Below, one piece after another: positions 8,165-17,810 of a stretch of 41,904 nt of DNA. A program made the translations under genes and the position numbers. The notes beneath the pieces were generated by a model. The model was given only the letters and a program-made list of their open reading frames with translations. It did not search any database and was not told where the DNA came from. Numbering within the stretch: position 1 is the stretch's first letter; each line of letters begins with the position of its first letter. The DNA is from Halothiobacillus sp. 35-54-62 (GTDB lineage Bacteria; Pseudomonadota; Gammaproteobacteria; Halothiobacillales; Halothiobacillaceae): NCBI GenBank assembly GCA_002281295.1, contig NCFS01000023.1, positions 1 to 41,904 of the forward strand. Direction: 5' to 3'.

Positions 8165-9669
8165 GTTTCCTGTTCTACGACTTTGAAACCACCGGTGCCG
8201 ATCCGCGCTGTGATCGCCCGATTCAATTTGCCGCCCTCCGAACCAATGATGCGCTGGAGCCCATTGAGCCGCCGATTACGTACTACGCCACACTCTCGCC
8301 AGAAGTTTTACCTCACCCTCAGGCGGTGCTGATCACTGGCATTTTGCCCCAAACACTCTTTGAAGCGGGTGGCACGCCCGAGGCCGAATTCGCCGCACAC
8401 ATTCATAGGGCAATGATGCGACCCGATACCTGCGCCGCCGGGTTTAATAGTCTGCGGTTCGATGCCGAGCTGTTGCGTTTTATGTTCTGGCGCAATCTGC
8501 GTGACCCTTACGCGCACGAATGGAAAAATGGCAACAGTCGCTGGGACGTGCTTGATGCGGCGCGGGCGGTGCGCTTGTTGCGGCCTGAAGGCATTCAATG
8601 GCCGAGTGATGCGCAAGGCAAACCGACATTGCGTTTAAGCGCCCTGACGAGTGCGAACGCCATTGCCCACACCAATGCCCACGATGCCTTGGGCGATGTG
8701 GAGGCCACCCTCGCGCTGGCAAGATTACTGCGCGCGCAATCTCCGAAGTTATTTGATTACCTGCTGAATTTGCGCAAAAAAGCCGTAGTTGCGGATTTTG
8801 TTGACGCACCTGAGCGCGAGGCGTTTGTGCACGTATCAGGGCGCATTTCCGGCGAGCAAGGCAGTGCGTCTGTATTTGCCAATCTCGGCATGGTGGGTGG
8901 GGTCAGTACCCAGCGCCTGCTGTGGGATTTACGTTTTGATCCCACTCAGGTACTGGATGAAGCCGTAGACACGCTCAGTGCCCGACGCTTTTTATGCGAG
9001 GCCGATGCCGCGCCCGGCGAACATCGTCTGCCCATCAAGTTACTGCATCTCAATCGCGCGCCGGTGGTGGTTTCTACCGCGATTTTAAATGAGGCCTCCG
9101 TGGTGGAACGCATGCGACTCGACACCGCCGCCGTGCATCGTCATCAGCAAGCCATGCAGCGCCACCGCCGTGAGATTGCTGAAAAACTGCAGGAAGTTAT
9201 TGCGAATCAGGCCGAATTTGCCGCGCAGGATGCCGAGTGCGCGCTCTATGATGGTTTTATGCCAGCGGTAGACCGGAGTCGGCTTGATGCGTTTAATCGG
9301 GTATTTGATCAGGCCATCTCCCACTCGTCTGCGGCTTTGCAGGAGGAGAAAGTTACCACGGCGCTCAAGGGCTTGCTGACGCAATCCTGGCAGGATGCCC
9401 GCCTGCCCACCGTGGTGATGCGCTATGTCGCACGTACACGCCCTGATTTATTGGCTGCGCCACACAGGGCCGAATGGCAAGCCTGGGTTCATGCACGGTT
9501 GATGCAAACGGCCGAACACCCCACAGCGAATAAAGCCTTGGGCTACACTGAATTTTTTACCACGATTGATGATTTGTTGGAAAACGAACCCTCAGGTGAA
9601 ACCGCAACGCGGGCAGTGCTGCGTGCGCTACGGGCTTGGGGCGTCGATCATGCGGCAGGCAACGGCTAG
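8161..9669 (+). CDS. sbcB: Exodeoxyribonuclease I
   Basis: The 502-residue product is a 3'-5' exonuclease on single-stranded DNA used in mismatch repair and recombination. The DEDDh catalytic residues are visible: D7 and E9 in YDFETTG, D101 in LRFDAELL, and H174/D179 in AHDALGDVEAT. The SH3-like and C-terminal helical domains follow, and the length fits SbcB (about 475). It starts inside the slt stop codon and is followed 14 bases later by a CBS-domain gene with its own good ribosome binding site, giving a three-gene operon. Confidence 0.95.
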   Translation: MSFLFYDFETTGADPRCDRPIQFAALRTNDALEPIEPPITYYATLSPEVLPHPQAVLITGILPQTLFEAGGTPEAEFAAHIHRAMMRPDTCAAGFNSLRFDAELLRFMFWRNLRDPYAHEWKNGNSRWDVLDAARAVRLLRPEGIQWPSDAQGKPTLRLSALTSANAIAHTNAHDALGDVEATLALARLLRAQSPKLFDYLLNLRKKAVVADFVDAPEREAFVHVSGRISGEQGSASVFANLGMVGGVSTQRLLWDLRFDPTQVLDEAVDTLSARRFLCEADAAPGEHRLPIKLLHLNRAPVVVSTAILNEASVVERMRLDTAAVHRHQQAMQRHRREIAEKLQEVIANQAEFAAQDAECALYDGFMPAVDRSRLDAFNRVFDQAISHSSAALQEEKVTTALKGLLTQSWQDARLPTVVMRYVARTRPDLLAAPHRAEWQAWVHARLMQTAEHPTANKALGYTEFFTTIDDLLENEPSGETATRAVLRALRAWGVDHAAGNG

Positions 9670-9683
9670 CAGGAGAGAACGAA

Positions 9684-10334
9684 ATGAGTTTTGTCTTATT
9701 TGGTCCGGGCATTAGCGATCACCTCACCCTAAACCAGGCGCTGGCGCATCCTGTCTTGCAAGTCCCCCCACAGGCGATTGATCCCGTGCAGAAAATCCGC
9801 GCGATCCCAACGGCAGAGCAGGGCGCGGGTTTTGAGGCACCAGAGCAGGAATCACCGCCAAATCCGCCAAAATTTGCCGCCGAAGTGCAAGCATATCGGG
9901 TCGTGCGGCATGTTCAGCGGGAGGTCAGCCCGGTGCAAGTGGCCGAACAAATTATGACTTCACCCGTCATCAGTTTACCGCCAGATGCCCGCATTTTTGA
10001 GTTGCGCAATCTATTTGATGACAAAGATATTGGTATCGTCCCCTTGATCAACGCGCAGCAACACTTGGTTGGCCTTGTCACAAAAGGTGATTTAACCCGC
10101 CAACGGGTGCGTTTTACTGATTTGGCACCTCGCCCCGTAGCAACTATTGCTAACCCAAAGGTGCTCACCGCGACCATGCAAACGAATATTCGCGAATTGG
10201 CGCGCGTGCTCTTGGCGCAGGATATTCGCGGCTTGCCCATCGTTGATGACCGCCGCCAGGTGGTCGGTATCGTGACTCGGGGCGATATTCTGCGGGCGCT
10301 CGTTAATTACGCGCCGCTGGAGTTGTGGCTGTAA
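9684..10334 (+). CDS. CBS-domain-pair protein
   Basis: A 216-residue cytoplasmic protein starting at ATG 9684 behind AGGAGAG (9671-9677); an earlier in-frame start at 9636 lies inside sbcB and is not supported. Residues about 1-85 are low in recognisable features. A tandem CBS pair follows, the first beginning 'QIMTSPVISLPPDA' and the second 'NPKVLTATMQTNIREL', each ending in the usual G-(L/I)-V-T-(K/R)-G-D-(L/I) turn. Such Bateman modules bind adenine nucleotides and sense energy state; no effector domain is attached, so its target is unknown. It is the last gene of the slt-sbcB operon. Confidence 0.9.
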   Translation: MSFVLFGPGISDHLTLNQALAHPVLQVPPQAIDPVQKIRAIPTAEQGAGFEAPEQESPPNPPKFAAEVQAYRVVRHVQREVSPVQVAEQIMTSPVISLPPDARIFELRNLFDDKDIGIVPLINAQQHLVGLVTKGDLTRQRVRFTDLAPRPVATIANPKVLTATMQTNIRELARVLLAQDIRGLPIVDDRRQVVGIVTRGDILRALVNYAPLELWL

Positions 10335-10711
10335 TTTATATGATTGGCCGGAATTGGGGATCCCCTGATGTCTCTCCCCACCAGCATAAGTATCTAAAGC
10401 GTGGAGGTTCCCCAATCCAAGTGAGGTGTAGGCAGAGATTTATCTCCGACAGCACGGCCAGATCCAGGCGCACGGTGCCGTTGCTTATCCGCCGCCGCGT
10501 GGTGCGAAACGGAGTTCATCGCATTGGGTACTGCGTCGAGGTTTACTCCCCTTTCTGCAAAGCAGAAGCATCCACGCCAGTTTTAAAACCCGCTATTCTG
10601 GTCCTTCTCCTGTGTATTGATAATGCCCCGAGTCCCTCTATCGTAGTGCCCAGCCAACGCCTCCCTACAAGGGGAGGGGGGGCGCTGCCCAATATCTGAA
10701 ATTAAAACAGC
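10335..10711. ncRNA. 377-base gap with a long stem-loop, possible structured RNA
   Basis: No credible gene lies between the CBS-protein gene and valS; an open frame at 10325-10699 has no family resemblance or ribosome binding site. A long imperfect stem pairs GGAATTGGGGATCC (10350-10363) with GGTTCCCCAATCC (10406-10418), continued inward by CTCCCCAC (10374-10381) with GTGGAG (10401-10406). A second hairpin, CCTCCCT-ACAA-GGGGAGG, lies at 10660-10677 without a T run. The arrangement suggests a structured RNA or the end of a lost mobile element; it matches no class that I recognise. Confidence 0.3.
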
Positions 10712-13567
10712 TTACAACCGCTCAATACGGGTTTGTTGCGCTTGTAAATCGACCAAGGTGGCGGCGAATTTCCCCGCTCGCTCGCGTTCCTGCGCCACGA
10801 CCACTGCCGGTGCTCGGTCGGCAAAACCGGGCGCGTCGAGTTTGGTGCGGGCTTTGACGAGCTCGGCCTCGGTTTTGGTAATTTCACGCGCTAATCGCGC
10901 AAGCTCGGCGACTTTATCAATTAAACCTGCAAGCGGAATGTGAATGTGCAGGTTGCCGACGAGCGCCATCGCCGCCTCGGGCACGGCTTCACCTGTGCCC
11001 AATGGCGTCACATTGCCGATGCGCCCCACTGAGTTCAACAACGCCGCAAAGCGACTAAACCGCGCCACTTCCTCATCCGTTGCGTGGGTGACCAATACAT
11101 CCAAGGATTTGCTCGGTGGAATGTCCATTTCTGCCCGAATGCGGCGCACGCCCAAAATCACATTTTTGAGCCATTCGACCGCATCAATCGCTTGTGTGTT
11201 GATTTTTGCCTCGTCCGCGATGGGATAGGGCCGCCCCAAAATGCTGTCGGTATCGGCAACATGCACGAGCGCCATCGGTGCCAGCCGTTGCCAAATCGCT
11301 TCGGTAATGAATGGAATAATCGGGTGCAGCAGGCGCAGCAAGGCCTCCAGTACGCGCACGAGCGTGCGGCGGGTGCCGCGTTGGGCGGCCTCATCCCCCG
11401 CTTTTAATGCCGGTTTGGTGAACTCAAGATACCAGTCGCAATACTCGTTCCAGGTGAATTCATACAAGGCTTGCGCGGCTAAATCGAAGCGGTATTCCGC
11501 AAAATGCTTGGCGACATCCCGCTCTACTTGCTGCAAGCGGCCGATAATCCATTCATCGGCATCACTCAAGGTGACGGGCGTGTCGGCCAAGCCCGTGTCT
11601 TGTTGCTCGCACTGCATCATCACAAAGCGGCTGGCGTTCCAGAGCTTATTGCAGAAGTTGCGATAGCCTTCGATACGGCCTAAATCAAAGCGGATATCCC
11701 GCCCGGTGGTGGCGAGTGCGGCGAAGGTAAAGCGCAGGGCATCGGTACCAAAGGCGGAAATACCCGCGGGGAATTCCTTGCGGGTATCTTGTTCGATTTT
11801 TTTCGCCATTTGCGGTTGCATGAGGCCTGCCGTGCGCTTGGCGACCACGGCTTCAAGTTCGATGCCGTCGATCAAATCAATCGGATCGAGCACATTGCCC
11901 TTGGATTTGGACATTTTCTGGCCTTGCGCATCCCGGATCAGACCATGCACATACACTTCGCGGAACGGCACTTGGCCATCCTGGAAGTACAGCCCCATCA
12001 TCACCATGCGTGCGACCCAGAAAAAGATGATGTCAAAGCCGGTGACGAGCACGCTGGTGGGATAAAACTGCGCGAGTTCTTTTGTGTTTTGCGGCCAGCC
12101 CAAGGTAGAAAATGGCCAGAGTGCGGAGGATAACCACGTATCGAGTACGTCGTTATCCTGTGATAACGTGACAGTACCATCAAGATCGTACTGCGCCCGA
12201 ACCTCGGCTTCACTGCGCCCCACATACACCTTGCCCGTTTCGTCATACCATGCCGGAATACGGTGTCCCCACCAGATTTGACGGCTGATGCACCAGTCCT
12301 GAATGTTCTCCAGCCACTGAAAATACGTGTTCGACCAGCTTTCCGGCACGAATTTAATCTCGCCACCGCGCACCGCATCAAGCGCAGGCCGCGTGATGGC
12401 AGAAAGCCCACCGGGGCGGCCATCATCTTGCGTTTCGCGGGTGAGATCGACAAACCATTGATCGGTCAGCATCGGCTCGATGACTGCGCCGCTGCGATCT
12501 CCGCGCGGCACCATGAGTTTGTGATCATCGATTTTTTCGAGTAAATCCAGTGCGTTCAAATCATGAATGATTCGGTCGCGCGCTTCATAGCGATCCAGCC
12601 CTGCATAGTGCGCCGGTAACCCGGCTTCTGGTGCTCCGCCGATGATTTCCGGCATTGAGCGGATGCGCGCATCATGGGTGAGTACGTTGATTTTCGGCAA
12701 GTTATGCCGCTGCCCGACGGCATAGTCGTTAAAGTCATGTGCGGGGGTGATTTTCACGCAGCCGGAACCAAATTCCGGATCGACATAATCATCGCCAATA
12801 ATGGGAATTTCACGGCCAACCAGCGGCAGGGTGATGGTTTTGCCGATCAGGTGTTTGTAGCGCCCATCTTCCGGATGCACAGCCACGGCGGTGTCACCCA
12901 GCATGGTTTCAGGGCGCGTGGTCGCCACAATCAAAAAACCCGAACCCTCGGTGAGCGGATAGCGCAGATGCCAGAGATGACCGGTTTCCTCTTCGCTCAA
13001 CACCTCCAGATCGGAAACGGCAGTGTGCAGCACCGGATCCCAATTCACGAGTCGTTTGCCGCGATAAATCAGGCCATCGTCATACAGGCGTACAAATACT
13101 TCGCGCACGGAATCGGATAAGCCTTCGTCCATCGTGAAGCGCTCGCGCGACCAATCGCAGGATGCCCCCAGTCGCTTCATTTGTTCGGTAATAAACCCGC
13201 CCGATTCGCCTTTCCATTGCCATACGCGCTCGGTGAATTTTTCGCGCCCCAGATCGTGCCGGGTTTTACCCTCGGCTTCGAGCTGGCGTTCCACCACCAT
13301 TTGCGTGGCGATGCCTGCATGATCGGTACCCGGCTGCCACAGCGTGCGCGCGCCCTGCATCCGATGCATGCGGGTGAGTATATCCATCAAGGTATCCTGG
13401 AACGCATGCCCCATGTGTAGCCGACCGGTCACGTTCGGCGGCGGCAGCATGATGCAGTAATTCGGCGCATCGGCGGGCAAATCAGCGTTGGGTGTGAAAT
13501 AGCCGCCAGCTTGCCAGCGAGTGTAACAAGGGGCTTCAATCTCGGCGGGGTTGTAGGTTTTTTCCAT
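10712..13567 (-). CDS. valS: Valyl-tRNA synthetase
   Basis: The 951-residue class I enzyme charges tRNA(Val) and edits misactivated threonine. The HIGH-type motif is HMGH at residues 51-54 after PPPNVTGRL, the KMSKS motif (KMSKSKGN) lies near residue 551, the large editing insertion is between them, and the last 70 or so residues form the Ala/Glu/Lys/Arg-rich coiled coil that contacts tRNA. ATG 13567 gives the usual MEKTYNP start. Two tRNA genes in the window include one for valine. holC lies 41 bases upstream on the same strand, as in many gammaproteobacteria. Confidence 0.97.
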   Translation of the reverse strand: MEKTYNPAEIEAPCYTRWQAGGYFTPNADLPADAPNYCIMLPPPNVTGRLHMGHAFQDTLMDILTRMHRMQGARTLWQPGTDHAGIATQMVVERQLEAEGKTRHDLGREKFTERVWQWKGESGGFITEQMKRLGASCDWSRERFTMDEGLSDSVREVFVRLYDDGLIYRGKRLVNWDPVLHTAVSDLEVLSEEETGHLWHLRYPLTEGSGFLIVATTRPETMLGDTAVAVHPEDGRYKHLIGKTITLPLVGREIPIIGDDYVDPEFGSGCVKITPAHDFNDYAVGQRHNLPKINVLTHDARIRSMPEIIGGAPEAGLPAHYAGLDRYEARDRIIHDLNALDLLEKIDDHKLMVPRGDRSGAVIEPMLTDQWFVDLTRETQDDGRPGGLSAITRPALDAVRGGEIKFVPESWSNTYFQWLENIQDWCISRQIWWGHRIPAWYDETGKVYVGRSEAEVRAQYDLDGTVTLSQDNDVLDTWLSSALWPFSTLGWPQNTKELAQFYPTSVLVTGFDIIFFWVARMVMMGLYFQDGQVPFREVYVHGLIRDAQGQKMSKSKGNVLDPIDLIDGIELEAVVAKRTAGLMQPQMAKKIEQDTRKEFPAGISAFGTDALRFTFAALATTGRDIRFDLGRIEGYRNFCNKLWNASRFVMMQCEQQDTGLADTPVTLSDADEWIIGRLQQVERDVAKHFAEYRFDLAAQALYEFTWNEYCDWYLEFTKPALKAGDEAAQRGTRRTLVRVLEALLRLLHPIIPFITEAIWQRLAPMALVHVADTDSILGRPYPIADEAKINTQAIDAVEWLKNVILGVRRIRAEMDIPPSKSLDVLVTHATDEEVARFSRFAALLNSVGRIGNVTPLGTGEAVPEAAMALVGNLHIHIPLAGLIDKVAELARLAREITKTEAELVKARTKLDAPGFADRAPAVVVAQERERAGKFAATLVDLQAQQTRIERL

Positions 13568-13608
13568 GAGCAAAATCAACTAATTTGAGTCATTAAATAA
13601 AGCAAAAA

Positions 13609-14052
13609 CTATTCAGAATCACGCGCCACCTGCACGATTTGCCGATGCTGTGGCTTCACGCCAGCAGCTTGATAATCGCGCCAGCGCGCGCGCGCGGCAT
13701 CCCGATTCGCGGGCTGGGCATCCACCACCTCATCAAGCTGCTCGCGTTCGGCCACGCGCTCAATCGGCACGCCAGACAGATTAATCACCGAGGCGAAACC
13801 GCCCGCCGCTGGATCAATGCCTAAAAACAGTGGTGCGTGCTCGACATCTTCCGGGTCGGCGGTGTGCGGCACAAACGCGTCGGGGCGATAACCCCAAAGG
13901 TACTCATCAAAACTTTCCACATGCGCGTGGTTGGCACATACCACATAGGTCATGCGCTCATCTACCACCGCCTGCGCGCACAATTCGGCGGCATAAAACC
14001 AATAGGCTTCGGGATCAGTATCGTCAATTAAATGAAATATCACGGCGCTCAT
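13609..14052 (-). CDS. holC: DNA polymerase III subunit chi
   Basis: A 147-residue subunit of the clamp-loader accessory complex that, with psi, links polymerase III to single-strand binding protein. The N-terminal VIFHLIDD strand, the 'YWFYAAELCAQAVVDERMTY' helix-strand, and the 'VESFDEYLWGYRPDAFVPH' segment are typical of HolC, and length agrees. ATG 14052 is chosen, with AGGGG ten bases upstream. Gene order holC-valS is conserved in proteobacteria (often after pepA, absent here). Residues after about 125 diverge from the Escherichia coli protein. Confidence 0.9.
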   Translation of the reverse strand: MSAVIFHLIDDTDPEAYWFYAAELCAQAVVDERMTYVVCANHAHVESFDEYLWGYRPDAFVPHTADPEDVEHAPLFLGIDPAAGGFASVINLSGVPIERVAEREQLDEVVDAQPANRDAARARWRDYQAAGVKPQHRQIVQVARDSE

Positions 14053-14167
14053 TAACACTGACCCCTTTTAAATGATGGCTCGGCAGCCCGCAAAATCGCA
14101 GTGTGCATATGACGACGGCAGAGTGAGCGCGTATTATGCCTAAATTTAACCCATCCCCGCAGCGCCG

Positions 14168-15124
14168 ATGCCCCTTATTCCGAAATCTATTGCCCTTAAT
14201 CGCTTAAAAATCCTGCTGGCTTGGCTGGCAGTGCTGCTTGTCGTGGGTTTGGCGGTTGCGTGGATTGGTCCTGCCCGGCTGATTGCGCCCTGGCGACATA
14301 TTTCCCCCGCAGCCTTGGGCGGGGCATTGCTCTTGATGGTGCTGAGTTATGCATTACGTGCTGTACGGATTCAACGGTATTTTTTGAGCGAGCTTCGCGG
14401 CCAATTTTGGCCGACGCTCAAACTATCGACTTGGCATATTTTGTTGAATAATTTTTTGCCCATGCGCAGCGGGGAACTCAGTTTCCCCCTATTGATGCAG
14501 CGCTATTTCGCCTTGCCCCCCCCTCGCACTGTGCCGGTACTGCTGTGGTTTCGCCTGCTGGATTTGCAAGCCATCGTGATTTTAGGGCTGCTCGCCGTAT
14601 TTCTGGCTCTGGGGTCGGGCATGGGCTTAACCGATGCGTGGCTGTGGCCGGTGGTTATTTTATTGCCCGCGCCGTTATTGGTTTATTCGGCAAGAGCTCG
14701 CCTACATCGTTTTCTCATGCAACGCCCACCCGGAAAATGGCGAGATCGGCTGCTTGCCAGCGTTGATAGCCTGCCCAATTCTACCGGTCATTTTCTTGCC
14801 ACCTTGGGTTGGACCTGGGCCAACTGGTTGGTGAAGTTACTTACACTGGCCTGGCTATTGATGAATTTGGCACCTGTCAACATCGCCGGCGCGCTTGCCG
14901 GCGCGCTTGGCGGCGATTTGACCACCGTGTTGCCCATTCACGCACCCGGCGGTTTTGGAACGTTTGAAGCTGGCGTATTGCTTGCCCTGCAGCCGTTTAA
15001 TTTACCTTCCGTTACCGCGCTATCGGCAGCCGTAAATTTACATTTATTTTTATTGGGATCATCGATTCTGGCAGGGTTCTTGGTGCTATTTATTCAGCAT
15101 CCCCGGCACATAAATCACCCATAA
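14168..15124 (+). CDS. Flippase-like / LPG-synthase-type integral membrane protein
   Basis: The 318-residue protein has about eight predicted membrane segments beginning near residue 13 and ending with a hydrophobic C terminus. The pattern 'NNFLPMRSGELSFPLLMQ' followed by an acidic/neutral loop and the late 'LTTVLPIHAPGGFGTFEAGV' block is the signature of the lysylphosphatidylglycerol synthase transmembrane family (PF03706, YbhN/AglD-like). The soluble aminoacyl-transfer domain is absent, so it is not an MprF. Members move or modify lipid-linked substrates in the inner membrane; the substrate here is unknown. It stands alone between divergent holC and convergent dps. Confidence 0.8.
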   Translation: MPLIPKSIALNRLKILLAWLAVLLVVGLAVAWIGPARLIAPWRHISPAALGGALLLMVLSYALRAVRIQRYFLSELRGQFWPTLKLSTWHILLNNFLPMRSGELSFPLLMQRYFALPPPRTVPVLLWFRLLDLQAIVILGLLAVFLALGSGMGLTDAWLWPVVILLPAPLLVYSARARLHRFLMQRPPGKWRDRLLASVDSLPNSTGHFLATLGWTWANWLVKLLTLAWLLMNLAPVNIAGALAGALGGDLTTVLPIHAPGGFGTFEAGVLLALQPFNLPSVTALSAAVNLHLFLLGSSILAGFLVLFIQHPRHINHP

Positions 15125-15203
15125 ACCCCCCCGCCAAAATGGCAGGGCCGGTGAGGCATCGGTTTGGTGCGATTTACCGTACACTCAACCCGTTCAGGCA
15201 TCA

Positions 15204-15722
15204 TTACGCTAAAAGTGCGCGGAGCATCCATGCATTTTTTTCATGCAGCTCCATCCGACGCGTAATCAAATCAATGGTTGGTTGGTCGTTTGCGGCCTCC
15301 GCAATCGGGAAAACTGCCCGTGCGGTACGCACCACGGTTTCTTGACCCTTGACCAAATGCGCGATCATTTCACTCGCGGTTTGGGTTTCATCGGGAATGG
15401 CGAACGAAGCCAAGCCAGAGAACTTCTTAAATGAAGCCGGAGCGAATGCACCCAAGGCACGAATGCGTTCGGCTACCTCGTCCACAGCGGTGAACAGCTC
15501 GGTGTATTGAGTTTCAAACATCATATGTAAACTGTTAAACTGCGGCCCGGTCACATTCCAATGGAAGTTATGGGTCATCAAAAACAGTGAGTAGGTATCT
15601 GCCAGTAATTTGCTCAAACATTCGGCAATCGCCAGTCGATCTTTTTCGCTAATCCCGATGTTGATGTTATCTCCATTGGTCTGGTGAGATACCACTTCGG
15701 CAATGTCTTTCTTCTTGGCCAT
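15204..15722 (-). CDS. dps: Dps-family DNA-binding ferritin-like protein
   Basis: The 172-residue protein oxidises ferrous iron with hydrogen peroxide and stores it in a 12-subunit shell, protecting DNA. The inter-subunit ferroxidase residues are in place: HNFHWNV (H54), H66, E70 and D81/E85 in VDEVAERI. The Lys-rich N terminus (MAKKK) is the kind used for DNA contact. ATG 15722 has AGGAG nine bases upstream; a longer in-frame extension to 15971 carries no Dps homology and is rejected. A TATAGT -10-like box (15755-15760 on the minus strand) and a palindrome at 15769-15788 lie upstream, consistent with regulated transcription. Confidence 0.93.
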   Translation of the reverse strand: MAKKKDIAEVVSHQTNGDNINIGISEKDRLAIAECLSKLLADTYSLFLMTHNFHWNVTGPQFNSLHMMFETQYTELFTAVDEVAERIRALGAFAPASFKKFSGLASFAIPDETQTASEMIAHLVKGQETVVRTARAVFPIAEAANDQPTIDLITRRMELHEKNAWMLRALLA

Positions 15723-15768
15723 GATGCACTCCTGAATTTCAACAAAATCCACACTATAGCCCCAGTGA

Positions 15769-15788
15769 GCTATGGGTATGACCATAGC
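15769..15788. promoter_or_regulatory. Perfect palindrome upstream of dps, candidate operator
   Basis: GCTATGG (15769-15775) and CCATAGC (15782-15788) form a perfect seven-base inverted repeat with a six-base spacer. It sits where the -35 region would be, just upstream of a TATAGT box that would drive dps. The regulator is not identified; the site does not closely fit an OxyR or Fur consensus. Confidence 0.45.
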
Positions 15789-16081
15789 GCGAGCGGGTGA
15801 CGGACTCAAGCTGTAAAAACACATGAACGCCTGGCAATGACACGCCATTGATTGGGGGCGGGGTGTTTGCTCAGAAGTAATACCCCAGGTTGATATTAAA
15901 CAAGCGATTGATGGGTGTCGCAGCCGAACCTTGCGCCAGGTTTTTAGTCGGTTGATGTGAATGATTGTCAAAATTACGCGGGTTGAATGACACCGCTCAG
16001 AATGTCATAGGCGTAAAAAACCCGAAAATTACTGAATCTACGGGATTTAATGGAATTGTGTGGAATTTCATGAATCGAAAA

Positions 16082-16156
16082 TGGTAGTCGCGAGTGGGAT
16101 CGAACCACCGACCACCACCATGTCAAGGTGATGCTCTACCACTGAGCTACGCGACT
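16082..16156 (-). tRNA. tRNA-Val (anticodon GAC)
   Basis: The minus strand gives a full cloverleaf. The acceptor stem is AGTCGCG with CGCGACT, the anticodon stem TCACC/GGTGG encloses TTGACAT with anticodon GAC, the T arm contains GGTTCGATCC, and the 3' CCA is encoded (16082-16084). Confidence 0.97.
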
Positions 16157-16616
16157 AAAAAGATCAGGACGCGCATTCTACTTGCTTTTAAATTGCTGTC
16201 AACACAGTATTTAACCAATTGATTTTATTTGATAATTTTCCGTGATGGTATTTTATCCACGGATTGATAAGCCGGATGGGCAGATCGTAAATCCATCGTG
16301 ATTTTCTGATGTTTTTAACGCTGTGACGAATTCACGCCTATTCTGTGCCTACCTCTTGATTTGGTTGTCATTTTTAAACGATCACAGTCCTGGTTTCAAC
16401 CGGTCAGTGCAACGCTTCATTAAACACTTGAGTTGGGATTTTAAATCATAGGGGTTTTCTGGGTTAACACGAAAGCATGATGAAAGTCGCGTACAACACT
16501 GCTATTTAAGGCCAAAAGTATGAAATCACGCATCGCAGTATTAACTCCTGCTACGTGATTGAGCGGTCCAAAATGGTGTTATCCACAACAGCTTGGAAAA
16601 TAAAAACAGGAGACTC
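16157..16616. other. Gene-free stretch
   Basis: This AT-leaning segment contains no open frame with coding character. A perfect DnaA-box sequence (TTATCCACA, 16579-16587) and a one-mismatch copy (16253-16261) occur 326 bases apart, which is not the clustering expected of an origin. Nothing else is recognised. Confidence 0.5.
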
Positions 16617-16730
16617 TTAACGTTTGATTGGCTTAGGTGCGGGATTAGCAGTTTTATCGGCAGCAGAAGCAACGGACGACAGTGCGAAGGCGGCACTAAT
16701 AAACAGTGCAACGGTCCAGTTGTATGTCAT
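16617..16730 (-). CDS. Tiny exported peptide (37 residues), candidate
   Basis: An ATG at 16730 opens a 37-codon frame ending in TAA (16617). The first 24 residues look like a clean Sec signal peptide: a hydrophobic VALFISAAFALSSVA core, and an A-S-A-A cleavage context. The remaining 13 residues, DKTANPAPKPIKR, are basic and proline-rich. The upstream region has an A-rich stretch but no strong ribosome binding site. Its recognisable export signal is the argument that it is real; without relatives it could be chance. A processed peptide of this size might be membrane- or peptidoglycan-associated, which is speculation. Confidence 0.45.
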   Translation of the reverse strand: MTYNWTVALFISAAFALSSVASAADKTANPAPKPIKR

Positions 16731-16897
16731 GGGATTTTTCTTTAAACGGTTTGCATATCAATAACTTGAGGTTTAAGCATTGGCGCTTCACGGGTCATTA
16801 TCACTTGAGATGAGGCTGGTTTCTTATTCAGATGAGTATCTATTGGCTTATTTATATGAGATCAACCTATGCCTTATTTATTTCACAAGGTAATTTG

Positions 16898-17765
16898 ATG
16901 AATATTGTGCAAAACATTCAGTTGTTTAATGCGGAACGTGAACCTGAACAACTGGCGCTCAAATATCACACTATGCGCCTTAACCCGTTTGTCTTTTTGC
17001 GGGGGACTTGCCATTTATTTTATGATCGCCTACCACATGAGCTCATGCTCGATGAGGCACCAGCAACTTGGGTTTGCGGTGACCTGCATCTTGAAAATTT
17101 TGGCAGTTACAAGGGCGATAACCGGCTGACCTACTTTGATTTGAATGATTTTGATGAAGCGGCGCTGGCGCCCTGCACTTGGGAGCTGGTGCGTTGTTTG
17201 ACCAGTATTTTGGTGGGCGCCCATAGTCTATCGATTAAACGTCCCGAAGCTTTAGCGCTTTGTGACCGATTTCTCGAAGGCTATACAACCGCCTTGGCTT
17301 CTGGAAAAGCCCGCTGGATTGAGCGTGATACGGTCTTCCTTGATAGCGCATGTGCACATCAAGCAGCCTCAATGGAAAAGTGAGGCACATCGGGTTGTGG
17401 GTGTACAGCAGCGGATGCAATCCGTGTCGATGGCGTTTTTGCACGCTGTGATGATGGGTAAGCAATCCTATGTTTTGCGGGCGTTACAGCCGAGTGAAGA
17501 CCGGGTTGATCTCAGTGCCACAGTGAATGCCGCACAGATGATCGAAGGCGTCCTGCGCCATATGGGCGAACTCGTCGCTTGGGGACAGTTGCGCAGCAGT
17601 GGTCGAGCGGGTTCTTCCATTGCAGACGAACTGATTGATTTCGCCCAGAAGAAAAAATGGCAAAAATCATTAATGGATTTGGCACAGCAGTGCAAAAAAC
17701 AGGTTGAAAAAGACTACCTCAGTTATGCGGAAGCCTTTGACGATGGGGCTTTTGAGGAACGGTAG
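16898..17765 (+). pseudogene. DUF2252 protein, internally deleted and frameshifted
   Basis: Two adjoining frames together resemble a DUF2252 (COG4320) protein, a kinase-fold-like family of unknown function. The first (ATG 16898, AAGG at 16887) carries the N-terminal part, with 'WVCGDLHLENFGSY' and 'YFDLNDFDEA', the family's catalytic-looking blocks. The second (from about 17355 to 17765) carries the C-terminal part, with 'QPQWKSEAHRVV', 'SYVLRALQPSEDRVDL' and 'GRAGSSIADEL'. Around 17345 the frame changes, and roughly 100 residues expected between these parts are missing, so this is a deletion rather than a single-base error. The first frame stops at 17383. The product is unlikely to be functional. 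Confidence 0.8.
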
Positions 17766-17810
17766 CTTTTGCAGCACTACAGATGACTGGGTGCTGCAAA
17801 TGACTGCTGG

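Noticed and set aside
10325..10699. A 124-codon open frame downstream of the CBS-protein gene
   Set aside because: It starts inside the preceding gene in another frame, lacks a ribosome binding site and has no family resemblance; the region looks more like structured noncoding DNA.
15723..15971. N-terminal extension of Dps to 15971
   Set aside because: The extension has no Dps homology, contains the likely promoter and palindrome, and ATG 15722 has a good AGGAG site.
16253..16587. Two DnaA-box-like sequences near tRNA-Val, possible origin
   Set aside because: Only two sites 326 bases apart, no AT-rich repeats, and none of the genes expected around an origin.
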